Notes: generated from the letters alone by a model not told the origin. Counted from the first letter of the stretch, positions 8,081 through 16,947 are shown. The stretch is DNA of 44,361 nucleotides from a bacterium (GCA_024742475.1 JANSYI010000051.1:1-44361); one strand, 5' to 3'. Numbers and translations: made by a program.

Positions 8081-9367
8081 CTAGCGAGGCGTCCAGGCAC
8101 TCGGGTCGGCCGCAGCCTGCTCACCGCTGCGGATGTTCTTGACCTCGTGCTCGCCGCCCTTGCGGGGTGGAAACCACACGTACTCGATGCCGACCTTCTC
8201 GGCCCACTGGATCTGCTTGCCGTAGGCCGAGGCCCGGTGCGAGACGACGCAGGCGACGCCGCGCTCCCGGAGCTGCCGGGCGACGGCGTGGGACTGCGAG
8301 ACGGATTCGTCGTCGTGCACGATGACGAGCACGTCGGCGGTGGTCTTCTTCGGCGACGCTTCGAGCAGTCCGTGGTGAAAGCACAGCGCCATGATGCGCG
8401 TGACCCCCACGGACACCCCCATGCCGGGAAGCTTGACCTTGCCGTCTCCAGCGAGGTTGTCGTAGCGCCCGCCCGAACACACCGAACCGGCCTTGGGATG
8501 GCTCTCGAGCACCCCCTCGACGACGGTCCCGGTGTAGTAGTCGAGCCCCCGAGCGATGCGCAGCGCTGCGGTCACGCCTCCGCCGTGGCCGTACTCGAGC
8601 ACGGCCACGAGCTCTCGCAGGCCTTCCTCGACCAGGTCGTTCGAGACCCCGAAGGCACCGATGGTCTCGCGCAGCGATGCATCCTGCGCCTCGATGTTGG
8701 CGACCTCGATGCAGCGCTGTGCCGTGGCCGTGGCGATGCCCGCCTCGACCATCAGCTCGATGGTCTTGTCCGCCCCGATCTTGTCGAGCTTGTCGACGAT
8801 GCGCAGCGCGGTCGTGATGTCCTCGATGCCGAAGCCGCGGTAGAGCCCCTCGAGCAGCTTGCGGTTGTTGACGTACAGCTGCACCGCGGGGATCGGCAGC
8901 GCCTTCATGACGTGGGCGAGCAGCCACACCATCTCCGCGTCGTACATCGGGTCGAGCGAGCCCTCGCCGATGATGTCGATGTCGGCCTGGATGAACTCGC
9001 GATAGCGCCCCATCTGGGGCCGCTCGCCTCGCCAACACGGCGCGATCTGGTAGCGCCGAAACGGAAACACCAGGCTGCCGCGGTTCTGCATGACGTAGCG
9101 GGCCATCGGCACCGTGAGGTCGAAGTGCAGCCCCAGCTTCGCCGCCGTCCCAGGCTCCGCGGCCAGCCGCTGGACCCCATAGATCTCCTTGTCCGCGTCC
9201 TCGCCCTTCGAGGTCAGCACCTCGACCGGCTCCACGCTGCGAAGGTGCAGCGGCGTGAACCCATGCAGCCCAAACTGCTCGCGGAGAATCTGCAGAACAC
9301 GCGCCTGAACGAGCTCCTGCTCCGGAAGCCACTCAGGAAAGCCGCTCATCTTGGCCTTCGAGCCCAT
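8081..9367 (-). CDS. hisS: Histidyl-tRNA synthetase
   Basis: 428 residues, a normal length for class II HisRS, which charges tRNA-His with histidine using ATP. Motif 2 lies at 103-133 (RRYQIAPCWRGERPQMGRYR, then EFIQADIDIIG). The histidine-specific stretches are LDYYTGTVVE (275-284) and CSGGRYDNL (297-305). Motif 3 is GVSVGVTRIM (317-326). A Rossmann-like anticodon-binding domain (about 343-420, starting TADVLVIVHDDE) ends the protein. ATG 9367 was chosen because the next upstream Met codons lead into tandem repeat array B, which stays open in frame and can make the gene look about 120 codons longer. An ATG at 9349 is also possible. smc lies upstream on the same strand, beyond the array. Confidence 0.95.
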   Translation of the reverse strand: MGSKAKMSGFPEWLPEQELVQARVLQILREQFGLHGFTPLHLRSVEPVEVLTSKGEDADKEIYGVQRLAAEPGTAAKLGLHFDLTVPMARYVMQNRGSLVFPFRRYQIAPCWRGERPQMGRYREFIQADIDIIGEGSLDPMYDAEMVWLLAHVMKALPIPAVQLYVNNRKLLEGLYRGFGIEDITTALRIVDKLDKIGADKTIELMVEAGIATATAQRCIEVANIEAQDASLRETIGAFGVSNDLVEEGLRELVAVLEYGHGGGVTAALRIARGLDYYTGTVVEGVLESHPKAGSVCSGGRYDNLAGDGKVKLPGMGVSVGVTRIMALCFHHGLLEASPKKTTADVLVIVHDDESVSQSHAVARQLRERGVACVVSHRASAYGKQIQWAEKVGIEYVWFPPRKGGEHEVKNIRSGEQAAADPSAWTPR

Positions 9368-9423
9368 ACGCCGCTCCATACCACGCCCCACCAGCAACGG
9401 CAGCCCGCCCGCCCCGGACCACC

Positions 9424-9842
9424 CCCAATGCGCGGCGAGCAACGCCAGCACGAGCCCGCCACCCCCCATGCGCGGCGAGCAACGCGAGCAGGAGCCCGAC
9501 AGGGCGACCGTTGGAGGGGGAAACGAAGGCAGCTGCCCCCCGTGGCCACGCCCCCCCATGCGCGGCCAGCAACGCGAGCAGGAGCCCGACAGGGCGACCG
9601 TTGGAGGGGGAAACGAAGGCAGCTCCCCCCACCACGCAACGCCCCCCATGCGCGGCGAGCCACGCGAGCAGGAGCCCGACAGGGCGACCGTTGGAGGGGG
9701 AAACGAAGGCAGCCCCCCCCACGCCACGCCCCCCATGCGCGGCGAGCAACGCGAGCAGGAGCCCGACAGGGCGACCGTTGGAGGGGGAACGAAGGCAGCT
9801 CCGCTGCCGCAGTGGGGGAACCTTCCGAAGGTTCCCCTAAAA
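9424..9842. repeat. Tandem repeat array B (87-90 bp units) between smc and hisS
   Basis: The unit begins ATGCGCGGCGAGCAACGCGA and continues through GCCCGACAGGGCGACC and GTTGGAGGGGGAAACGAAGG. Copies start at 9428 (truncated to about 40 bp), 9468, 9558, 9648 and 9735, with spacings 90, 90 and 87. The last unit runs into CCGCTGCCGCAG and a perfect hairpin (10-bp stem) just after the smc stop. Read on the minus strand, the order hairpin, GCAGCGGAGC, CCTTCGTTTCCCC, CCAACGGTCG matches the core of arrays A and C. Full copies differ at only a few positions. Unit lengths divisible by three keep reading frames open. Confidence 0.9.
9815..9837 (-). terminator. Perfect hairpin just downstream of smc
   Basis: GGGGAACCTT at 9815-9824 pairs with AAGGTTCCCC at 9828-9837 across a CCG loop, six bases after the smc stop codon. 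No T-run follows on the minus strand, so it may be a 3'-end stabiliser or weak terminator. It is also the hairpin module of repeat array B. Confidence 0.55.
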
Positions 9843-12800
9843 CTAGTTATACGCCAGCTCGACAGCCTTGCGGAGGTTCACCGACACCAGCTTCGAGACG
9901 CCGCGCTGCTCCATCGTGACGCCGTAGAGTCGGTCCGCGCCCTCCATCGACACCTTGTTGTGGGTGATGATGATGAACTGGGTCGAGCCGGCCAGCTCGC
10001 GGACCAGGTTGATGAAGCGGCCGACGTTGGCGTCGTCGAGCGGGGCGTCGACCTCGTCGAGGATGCAGAATGGGCTGGGCTTGATCAGGAAGATGGCGAA
10101 GATGAGGCTGACGGCGGTCAGCGCCTTCTCGCCGCCCGAGAGCAGGTCGAGCGTGCGCGGCTGCTTGCCCGGAGGGCGCGCCTCGATCTGCACGCCGGTG
10201 CCGAGCAGGTCGCTCGGGTCGGTCATCTTCAGGTGCGCGCTACCGCCTCCGAACAGCCGCGGGAAGAGCTGGGTGAAGCGCTCGTTGACCGCGTCGAAGG
10301 TCTGCTTGAAGAGGTCGCGCGTGGTCTTGTTGATCTTGTCGATCGCCTCTTGAAGCTGCCCCATCGCCAGCTCGAGGTCGTCGCGCTGGTGGGTGAGATA
10401 CTCGTAGCGGCTCGAGACCTCTTCGTACTCGTCGATGGCGGTCAGGTTGACCTCGCCCATGCGGGAGAGGATGCGCTTGAGTTCCTTTTGGCGCTCTCGC
10501 TCCTCGCGCCCGGCCAGCGGACGGTCGTGATAGTCGATGAGGATCTCGGGGAGCGCGAGGTCGAAGCGGTCGCGGATGTCGGCGAGCAGGTGCTGCCGCT
10601 CGAGGCTGATCTCCTGGACGCCCAGTTCGACCTCGGCGACCTTGGTGCGACGCTCGTCGAGGTCGGCCCGCAGCGTCTTCATGGACGTCGAGAGTTCGTC
10701 GAGCCGGGCACGCAGAGCCTCGAAGCGCTCTCGGGTCTGATGCATGGTCTCGGTGGCTTCGGTCCGCGTCTGGGTGAGTTCGGCGCGCTCGACGTTCGCG
10801 GCCTCGGTGGCCTCGTCGAGCTCGCCCACGCGCCGCTGCGCTGCGGCGGCCGTCTCCTCGAGGCGCTGCATTCGCTGCCGCTCCGCGTCGGCCTGCCGGG
10901 TCAGTCGCTCGACCGTCGCGTCGAGGGCGTCGCTCTGCTGCTGCCACTTCGCCAGCGCGACCTTGGCTTCGGTCAGCGCCGCGGAGAGGCGGTCGCGCTC
11001 CTCGACCATGGACTGCAGCGCGGCCTCACCGGTGGTGGCCTCGGCGTCGAGCTCGACCACGCGGGTCCGGCCGGCGCGAATCGCCTCGTCGAGCTGCTCG
11101 ATCTCCAGTGTTCGCTGCTCGATGTCGGTCTCGAGCTCGGCGGCCGTACGCTCGCTCGACTCGACCTCGGCGCGGAGTCGCTCGACCTCTCCGGCCAGCC
11201 GTGTCCGCTCGGCCTCGGCCTGCACCCGCGCCGTCTCGGCCTCGAGCACCAGGCGCTCGGACGTCTCCCGCTCGGCTTCGACCTCGGCGAGCTGTTGCGC
11301 GAGCGCGAGGTGCCGTCCGCGGGCCGATTCGAACCCCTCGTCGAGGGACGCGAGGATCTCTTGCAGCTCGCGAATCTCCCGCTTCTGCTGCAGGATGGCC
11401 GCGTTGAGGGCGGTCGGAGACCCGCCCACCACGACCCCCGTCGGCTCGACGCGGTCCCCTTCGAGCGTGACCAACGTGGCCCCTTCGGACAGGTCGGCCT
11501 CCCACAGCGCGAGCGCACGGTCGAGCGTATCGACCACGACGGCGTCGCCGAGCAGCGCGCCGCCGAGGGCTCCGAGGTCGCCGCTGATCTCGACGAGGTC
11601 GGCCAGCCGCCCGAGCACGCCGACCTGGTCGGTGAGCGGAACGGGGGGCTGGCCCAGCTCCTCCATGGCAGCGATGCGCACCGCGTCGCCGTCGTCGGAG
11701 AGGTCGACCACCTCGAACGGACTGTCGCCTTCGGGACCGGAGACGACGGCGCTCTCCTCGGGGCGATGCCACCCCAGCGGCACGCCCGAGGCCATGTCGA
11801 CGATCGCCTCGGGTTCGTGCGAGGCGAGCGATCCGGCCCGTCCGTGCTTGGGCACGAAGGTGGTGCGGCCTTCCTGCTCGCGCTTGAGCAGCTCCACGCC
11901 GCGCGCACCGATCTCGGGTCCGTCGACGACGACGCCTTCGAGACGATCGCCCAACACCGCGCTGACCGCCGTCTCGAGGTGCTCGGGGGCGTGGATGTAG
12001 TCGGCGAAGATGCCGTAGACCGCTTGGGACGCGCCCGGAGCGTCCTCGATGCTGACGTTTCCGTCGCCGTGCAACTCGGGCGCCAGCTCGCGACGATGCT
12101 CCATCACCAGCTGCACGCCGCTGTGGCAGCCGCGGTACCGGCTCTGGATCTCTTCGAGGGACTGCAGGCGCGAGCGATGGCGGTGCACCTCGGCCCGCTT
12201 GGTGTCCAGCTCGACCTCGGCGGCCGCGACCTGCTCGCGCAGAGACACCCGGCTACGATCGAGCTCGACCCGGCGCGCGGACAGGGTCTCGAGCGTGGCG
12301 ACCGCCTTGGTGACCGACGCGTCGGCTTCGGTCAACGCGGCGCTGGACGTGGAGGCCGCCGCGCGATGGTCTTCGAGCACGCCTTGGAGGGCCGACAAGC
12401 GCTCCTTGGCAGCCTGCCGGGCCTCGGTATGAGATTGATGTCGTGCCGTCGCCCCCGCGAGCGCGGAGCGGCGCTCTCCAGCCTGGACCTTCGCCGATTC
12501 GATCCGGGCGCGCGTCTGTGCGAGTCGTTCCTCGGACTCTCGCGTCTGGACCTCGAGTCGCTCGACGGCGACCGTGGCCGGCTCGGAGTCCTCACCGGTG
12601 CGCATCGCGGTGCGTTCACCCTGGGTCTGCGCGAGCTCGGCTTCGACGGTCTGCAGCGTGCGCGTGGCCGCCTCGAGCTCGGCCTTGGCCTCGGCGCCCG
12701 ATCGCACCAACCCCTCCCGCTCTCGCTGGCGGTACTCGTTCTCGGCCTCGAGCAGGCGGATCCGGTTGTCGAGATCGAAGGAGCGCTGCTGGTGTTCGGC

Positions 12801-13655
12801 CAGCAGGGTCTCGACCTCGACCTGCTCTTTGCGCAGCGCGTCCATCTGGCCTTCACGCGCCTCGAGAGCCGTGCGGATGTCGGCCGTCTCGACGTCGAGG
12901 ACGTCGCGCCGCCCCTGCAGCACCGCGCCGGTGCTGCCCAGCTCGAGGTACTTGTGGGCCGCCCCGCACAGGTCGAGGTCGCGAAGCTCGGTCTTGTACC
13001 GCTTGTAGCGCTCGGCCTTCTGCGCTTGCCGACGCAGCGTGCCCAGGCGCGCCTCGAGCTCGGCGATGACGTCGGAGGTCCGCAGCAGGTTCTGCCGCGT
13101 CGCGTCCATCTTGCGCTGGGCCGCGGCCTTCTGGGCTTTGAACCGCGTGATCCCCGCTGCCTCGTCGATGATGTGGCGCCGCTCTTCGGGCTTGGAGCTG
13201 ACGATCCGCCCGACCTGGCCCTGCTCGATGATCGAGTAGCCCTTCGTGCCCGCGCCCGTCCCCATGAGCAGCTCCGTGATGTCACGCAAGCGGGAGGGGA
13301 CCTTGTTGATGAGGTATTCGCTGGTGCCGTCGGCGAAAAGGCGGCGGGTGATGGCGATGTCGCGGGAGTCGAAGTGCGCCGCGGGGGCGTCGCCATCGTT
13401 CTCGAAGGTGAGCGTCACCTCGGCCATCCCGCCGGGCCCGCGCGAGCTGCAGCCGGCGAAGATGACGTCGGCCATGCCGCTGCCGCGCAGGTGCTTGGCG
13501 CTCTGCTCTCCCATCGCCCAACGCACCGCATCGACGATGTTGGACTTGCCACAGCCGTTGGGGCCAATGACGCCAGTGACGTGATCATCGACGACGATCA
13601 CCTGGCGGTCGGCGAACGACTTGAAGCCCTGAACTTCGACCTTCTTCAAACGCAT
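9843..13655 (-). CDS. smc: Chromosome segregation SMC ATPase
   Basis: 1270 residues, slightly longer than typical bacterial SMC (about 1150-1200). The N-terminal head has Walker A GPNGCGKS (31-38) followed by the R-loop region around KHLRGSGMADVIFAG. Two long coiled coils rich in Ala, Glu and Arg flank a hinge near 500-650 (YRGCHSGVQLVMEHR, then an ILGDRLEGVV-type segment). The C-terminal head carries the ABC signature LSGGEKALTAVSL starting at 1172 and Walker B CILDEVDAP with the catalytic Glu near 1201. SMC dimers with ScpA and ScpB compact and segregate the chromosome; no scpA or scpB is in the window. It is divergent from ftsY. The long frame on the opposite strand is a codon-bias shadow. 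Confidence 0.97.
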   Translation of the reverse strand: MRLKKVEVQGFKSFADRQVIVVDDHVTGVIGPNGCGKSNIVDAVRWAMGEQSAKHLRGSGMADVIFAGCSSRGPGGMAEVTLTFENDGDAPAAHFDSRDIAITRRLFADGTSEYLINKVPSRLRDITELLMGTGAGTKGYSIIEQGQVGRIVSSKPEERRHIIDEAAGITRFKAQKAAAQRKMDATRQNLLRTSDVIAELEARLGTLRRQAQKAERYKRYKTELRDLDLCGAAHKYLELGSTGAVLQGRRDVLDVETADIRTALEAREGQMDALRKEQVEVETLLAEHQQRSFDLDNRIRLLEAENEYRQREREGLVRSGAEAKAELEAATRTLQTVEAELAQTQGERTAMRTGEDSEPATVAVERLEVQTRESEERLAQTRARIESAKVQAGERRSALAGATARHQSHTEARQAAKERLSALQGVLEDHRAAASTSSAALTEADASVTKAVATLETLSARRVELDRSRVSLREQVAAAEVELDTKRAEVHRHRSRLQSLEEIQSRYRGCHSGVQLVMEHRRELAPELHGDGNVSIEDAPGASQAVYGIFADYIHAPEHLETAVSAVLGDRLEGVVVDGPEIGARGVELLKREQEGRTTFVPKHGRAGSLASHEPEAIVDMASGVPLGWHRPEESAVVSGPEGDSPFEVVDLSDDGDAVRIAAMEELGQPPVPLTDQVGVLGRLADLVEISGDLGALGGALLGDAVVVDTLDRALALWEADLSEGATLVTLEGDRVEPTGVVVGGSPTALNAAILQQKREIRELQEILASLDEGFESARGRHLALAQQLAEVEAERETSERLVLEAETARVQAEAERTRLAGEVERLRAEVESSERTAAELETDIEQRTLEIEQLDEAIRAGRTRVVELDAEATTGEAALQSMVEERDRLSAALTEAKVALAKWQQQSDALDATVERLTRQADAERQRMQRLEETAAAAQRRVGELDEATEAANVERAELTQTRTEATETMHQTRERFEALRARLDELSTSMKTLRADLDERRTKVAEVELGVQEISLERQHLLADIRDRFDLALPEILIDYHDRPLAGREERERQKELKRILSRMGEVNLTAIDEYEEVSSRYEYLTHQRDDLELAMGQLQEAIDKINKTTRDLFKQTFDAVNERFTQLFPRLFGGGSAHLKMTDPSDLLGTGVQIEARPPGKQPRTLDLLSGGEKALTAVSLIFAIFLIKPSPFCILDEVDAPLDDANVGRFINLVRELAGSTQFIIITHNKVSMEGADRLYGVTMEQRGVSKLVSVNLRKAVELAYN

Positions 13656-13924
13656 GGCGGCAGCGATTCAAGGGGTTAGCACCCCGAGGGTCGGGAGGGA
13701 ACGACGGACGGCCGGGCCAGCGGGGAGCGCGGCGATCCCCGAGATCGTGCGAGATCCTCTCGTAGAGGGGATCTGCGAGGAGATCTGGAGATCTGCGGGA
13801 GATCGCGCGCCCTCGGCCTCCGCTCGAATTCTCGGAGGCGGGGGGATCTGATCGCAGATCTCTCCACACGATCCCGACTTGCGACCGCGGCCGCGCACGG
13901 CGAAGCTGCGGCCACCTCGCGCTC
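13656..13924. promoter_or_regulatory. smc-ftsY divergent spacer with dense GATC cluster and hairpins
   Basis: This 269-bp spacer must hold the promoters of both smc and ftsY. GATC occurs at 13734, 13743, 13753, 13770, 13782, 13790, 13801, 13845, 13850, 13857 and 13870, eleven sites in 140 bp. Two more lie at the start of ftsY (13928, 13939). Three inverted repeats are visible: AGATCCTCTC/GAGGGGATCT at 13752-13774 (loop GTA, one G-T pair), GCCTCCG/CGGAGGC at 13816-13839, and GATCTG/CAGATC at 13845-13860. ATCTGCGAGGAGATC and ATCTGCGGGAGATC form a short direct repeat. No clear -35/-10 pair or AT-rich unwinding stretch stands out. Confidence 0.6.
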
Positions 13925-15103
13925 ATGGATCCCTTGCTGATCATCGCCCTCGTCGTCGCCGTCGTCGCGGCGGCCGGATTCGTCGTTCTGCGGCGCCGCG
14001 ACCCCGCCCTCACCGGTTCGGTCGACCTCCAGCTCCCCCCCTCGCCCGCCCCGGCGACCGACGACTCGGTCGAGGGCGACGCGGCCGAGGACGGCGGCCT
14101 CGAAGCGCTGCCCGAGCGGGTCGCGAGACCGACCGCCCCCAAGGACCGCGACCGGATCGAGCAGCGCTACCGGGACGGACTCGCCAAGACGCGCGGAGGC
14201 TTCGTCGCCAAGCTGGCCTCGATCTTCAAGAGCGCCCCGAAGGTCGACGACGACCTGCGCGACCAGGTCGAGGAGGTCTTGTTCACCTCCGATATCGGCA
14301 CGCAGACCGCTCAGACGCTGCTCGACCAGGTCACCGGCGCACTCGATCGCGACGACGTCGCCGACGCAGACGCGGTGTGGGGCGTCATTCGAGCCGCCGC
14401 GCTCGACATCGTCGACGTCGACGCTGCGCCCCAGGACTTCGCGCCCGACCCAGGGCCGTACGTCCTGCTGATGGTCGGGGTCAACGGCGTCGGCAAGACG
14501 ACCACGCTCGGCAAGCTCGCGGCTCGACACGCCGCGCAGGGGCGCAAGGTGTTGCTCGTCGCGGCCGACACCTTTCGCGCCGCCGCGGTCGAGCAGCTCG
14601 AGGTCTGGGCGCAGCGGGTGGGCTGCGGCATCCACAAGGGCGCGGACAAGGCCGACCCCAGCTCGGTGATCTTCGACGGGATTCGAAAGGGTCGCGAAGA
14701 GGGGTACGACGTCGTGCTCTGCGACACCGCCGGGCGCCTCCAGACCCGCACCGAGCTGATGGACGAGCTGCAAAAGGTGGGGCGCGCGGCCGGCAAGGCG
14801 ATCCGGGCCGGCACGGACCTCCCGCCAGACGCGGGTGCACACGACACGTTCTTGGTGCTCGACGCGACCATCGGCCAAAACGCGCTCTCGCAGGCGAAGG
14901 TGTTCAAGGAGACGATGGACTTCACCGGGCTGGTCGTCACGAAGCTCGATGGCACCGCCAAGGGTGGCGTCGTGCTTGGGATCTGCGACGAGCTCGGCGT
15001 GCCCATCCGGCACATCGGCATCGGCGAAGGCATCGACGACCTTCGCGATTTCGAGCCTCGGGCGTTCGTCGACGCCCTGTTCTTCGACGAGGAAAGCGCG
15101 TAG
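13925..15103 (+). CDS. ftsY: Signal recognition particle receptor FtsY
   Basis: 392 residues. An N-terminal hydrophobic segment (about 4-22) followed by RRR suggests a true membrane anchor. The acidic, Pro/Ala-rich stretch at about 30-75 is short compared with the E. coli A domain. The SRP54-type N domain spans about 80-165. GTPase motifs are G1 GVNGVGKTTT (185-194), DTFRAAA (215-221), G3 DTAGR (267-271), G4 TKLD (339-342) and the closing loop GIGEGIDDLRDF (365-376). FtsY docks SRP-ribosome complexes at the membrane for cotranslational insertion. Pairing with smc is seen in several phyla, though here the genes are divergent. Confidence 0.97.
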   Translation: MDPLLIIALVVAVVAAAGFVVLRRRDPALTGSVDLQLPPSPAPATDDSVEGDAAEDGGLEALPERVARPTAPKDRDRIEQRYRDGLAKTRGGFVAKLASIFKSAPKVDDDLRDQVEEVLFTSDIGTQTAQTLLDQVTGALDRDDVADADAVWGVIRAAALDIVDVDAAPQDFAPDPGPYVLLMVGVNGVGKTTTLGKLAARHAAQGRKVLLVAADTFRAAAVEQLEVWAQRVGCGIHKGADKADPSSVIFDGIRKGREEGYDVVLCDTAGRLQTRTELMDELQKVGRAAGKAIRAGTDLPPDAGAHDTFLVLDATIGQNALSQAKVFKETMDFTGLVVTKLDGTAKGGVVLGICDELGVPIRHIGIGEGIDDLRDFEPRAFVDALFFDEESA

Positions 15104-15858
15104 CACGCGGGCGAGCCGGCGCAAGATCGGTCGGAACTCGAACCCCCCGTGGTCCGTGGCAGAGAGAGCGCGTCAGATCGCGCATCGTCGCCGCCGCTAC
15201 TCGCGCGGCCGCTTCAGGTGAACCTCCAGGTCGGCAACCGCCGACAATCACAGCACAATACCGCGCGTCTTCACCCCGGTTCAGAGCTGAGATCCACCTT
15301 ACGCCTCATCCCCAGAAGCCCCGAATTGTCCTGTTGTGACGGAAAAAGCGCTGTGTTACGGTCCCCCCGCCCAATTGACCCAGTGTCCTACCTCTGGGCT
15401 CCTTTCAGCATGAGTTCGCGTCCTACGCCCCCCCGGACTTCGACCGCTCGGCGCACCACCTCGGCATCACGCCGTCGTGCGCGCGCAGCGGCTTGGAGTA
15501 CCGCGCGTGGGACCAAACCCGTTGCTCGGGCTCTTGGTCTGCCGTTCGGCTCGAGAGCCGCTGCCCGCAGCGCATGTTGCGCCAGCGCGCGCATGTGCAC
15601 GCCGGCCCGTTTCGGTGATACCGTGCGGCCGCCCCGCCGGACCGTCACGACGACGGCCCCCGCGGCCGGCCTCTCGACCTCCCAACGCGAACCCGCCTTG
15701 GCCTCCCCCTCCCAACTTCTCCACGCCCGTGTGTCCGGGCCGACTGGCGACCATCGCCGAACCCAAACGTCCCCCCGCCGCGCGGGTGCTGCACCCTGCA
15801 CGCACCGGCTCGGCACTGGACTCCAACACTCCGCAGTCGACACGTTGAGGTGAGCAAC
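15104..15858. other. 755-bp stretch without a convincing gene, upstream of the barrel genes
   Basis: No open frame here has codon use like the neighbours. A plus-strand frame (ATG 15410 to 15853) is rich in Arg, Ser, Thr and Pro with ordinary third-position composition and looks non-coding. The part around 15230-15400 is visibly less GC-rich than the rest of the window. A weak promoter-like pair TTGTGA (15334-15339), 17 bases, TACGGT (15357-15362) is present, so transcription of the barrel genes may start here and leave a leader of about 490 bases. A small inverted repeat CGGCTC/GAGCCG lies near 15546-15560. A small RNA cannot be excluded from sequence alone. Confidence 0.45.
15334..15362 (+). 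promoter_or_regulatory. Possible housekeeping promoter for the barrel operon
   Basis: TTGTGA and TACGGT are separated by 17 bases within a locally AT-richer segment containing GGAAAAAG. The -35 element is reasonable and the -10 matches only three of six consensus positions, so this is a weak candidate. It would give a leader of about 490 bases before the first barrel gene. Confidence 0.25.
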
Positions 15859-16923
15859 ATGCGTCGCAGCCTGTCCGGGGCCTCCATGGCCCTCGTCCCC
15901 CTTCTCTCGGTCACGGTGCCAACCTCCGCGTTGGCGTCTACCAGCATCTACGGCACGGTCGCCGCCGCCTCTGCCACAACGTCGGCGAACGCCGCGGCAG
16001 ACGAACAACCCGAGGGTGAAGAGGAAGAAGACCTCGTCATCATCGACGAGGGCGAGGAAGAAGAGCCCCCCGCCGAAGGAGAGGACCCCGGCGGCGACGC
16101 CGGCGTGGTCGACCTCGACCTCGGCCTCGACGACGACAACACCGTCGACGACGGTGCGGCCGCCGAGGGGTCCGGCGAGGAAGCCCTCGGCACCGAGGAA
16201 GACCAGATCAAGGCGGAGAAGGGCCTCATCACGGTCGTTCAGCGCCAGCGGATGCTCAAGAAGAAGCGCTTCGAGCTCAGCCCGCAGTTCGGCATCACGG
16301 TCAACGATCCGTACGTTCGCCACTACACGATCGGGCTCGACTTCAACTACTGGCTCACCAACCGCATGGCGCTCGGGGTGACCGGTACCGGCCTCATCGG
16401 TGCCAAGACGCCCCGCTACGACAACATTCGGTTCCAAGAGGGCCTGCTGCTCACCGCGAACCGTACGCTGTGGCAAGGGAGCGTCAACTTCACCTACAAC
16501 CCGTTCTACGGGAAGATCGCCATCTTCAACCGCGCTCTGTTGCACTGGGAGGGCGGCCTGGTCGTGGGCGGTGGCGCCACGCAGACGCAGGTCATCCCGC
16601 GCTACGAGTCGCTGCACGAGCCGTTCAGCACGGTCACCGGTGGTGGTCACTTCGGTCTGGTCGGACGCTTCTACGCGCCGAAGATCGACTGGGTGTCGTT
16701 CAACTTCGGCGTGCGAAGCTGGGTCTACGCGGACAAGCTCGAGCCGATCAACCGCGGCCCCGACAGCGACCTCATCGCCATGGGCGTGGGCGACGACCCG
16801 GCGCTCGACGACCCCGCCGAAGCGAAGAAGGCGTCCGACTTCCAGGTGGCGTTCAACGTGACGTTCTTCTTGGGCGTCAGCTTCTACCTCCCCACCACCT
16901 TCAAGTACTCGACCCCGCGCTAG
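15859..16923 (+). CDS. Outer-membrane beta-barrel protein (myxobacterial type) with acidic N-terminal region
   Basis: 354 residues from ATG 15859, chosen because GAGGTGAG (15848-15855) is well placed as ribosome-binding site; a GTG at 15850 is possible but lies inside it. A signal peptide spans about 1-27 (PTSALAS). Residues about 45-120 are extremely acidic (runs of Glu and Asp with Gly/Ala), forming a flexible periplasmic or surface segment. The rest (about 135-354) is a string of amphipathic strands such as YTIGLDFNYWLTNRMALGV and FTYNPFYGKIAIFN ending in a Phe/Tyr-rich strand, typical of barrels. A related gene follows 24 bp downstream. The shared elements (a Lys/Arg segment then FELSP or FQLTP, and NPFYGKIAIF versus TPFSGKLGLF) show they are paralogues. 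Confidence 0.8.
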   Translation: MRRSLSGASMALVPLLSVTVPTSALASTSIYGTVAAASATTSANAAADEQPEGEEEEDLVIIDEGEEEEPPAEGEDPGGDAGVVDLDLGLDDDNTVDDGAAAEGSGEEALGTEEDQIKAEKGLITVVQRQRMLKKKRFELSPQFGITVNDPYVRHYTIGLDFNYWLTNRMALGVTGTGLIGAKTPRYDNIRFQEGLLLTANRTLWQGSVNFTYNPFYGKIAIFNRALLHWEGGLVVGGGATQTQVIPRYESLHEPFSTVTGGGHFGLVGRFYAPKIDWVSFNFGVRSWVYADKLEPINRGPDSDLIAMGVGDDPALDDPAEAKKASDFQVAFNVTFFLGVSFYLPTTFKYSTPR

Positions 16924-16947
16924 GCCCGAACACGAGGAGTCACCGAC

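Noticed and set aside
9424..9842. Repeat array B as a CRISPR array
   Set aside because: Units are 87-90 bp, adjacent and nearly identical throughout, without unique spacers, and no cas gene is present.
9351..13679. A 1442-residue open frame on the plus strand opposite smc
   Set aside because: It is the antisense shadow of a clearly recognised SMC gene. Its composition (Leu, Gly, Val, Asp rich, no motif) reflects GC-biased codon positions.
13656..13924. The smc-ftsY spacer as a replication origin
   Set aside because: GATC density resembles enterobacterial oriC, but there is no AT-rich unwinding stretch, only a poor DnaA-box-like CTCTCCACA, and no dnaA or dnaN nearby. Kept as an unexplained GATC cluster.
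15149..15853. A 234-residue plus-strand frame ahead of the barrel genes
   Set aside because: Arg, Ser, Thr and Pro dominated, without the strong third-position GC seen in neighbours, and without a ribosome-binding site or domain.
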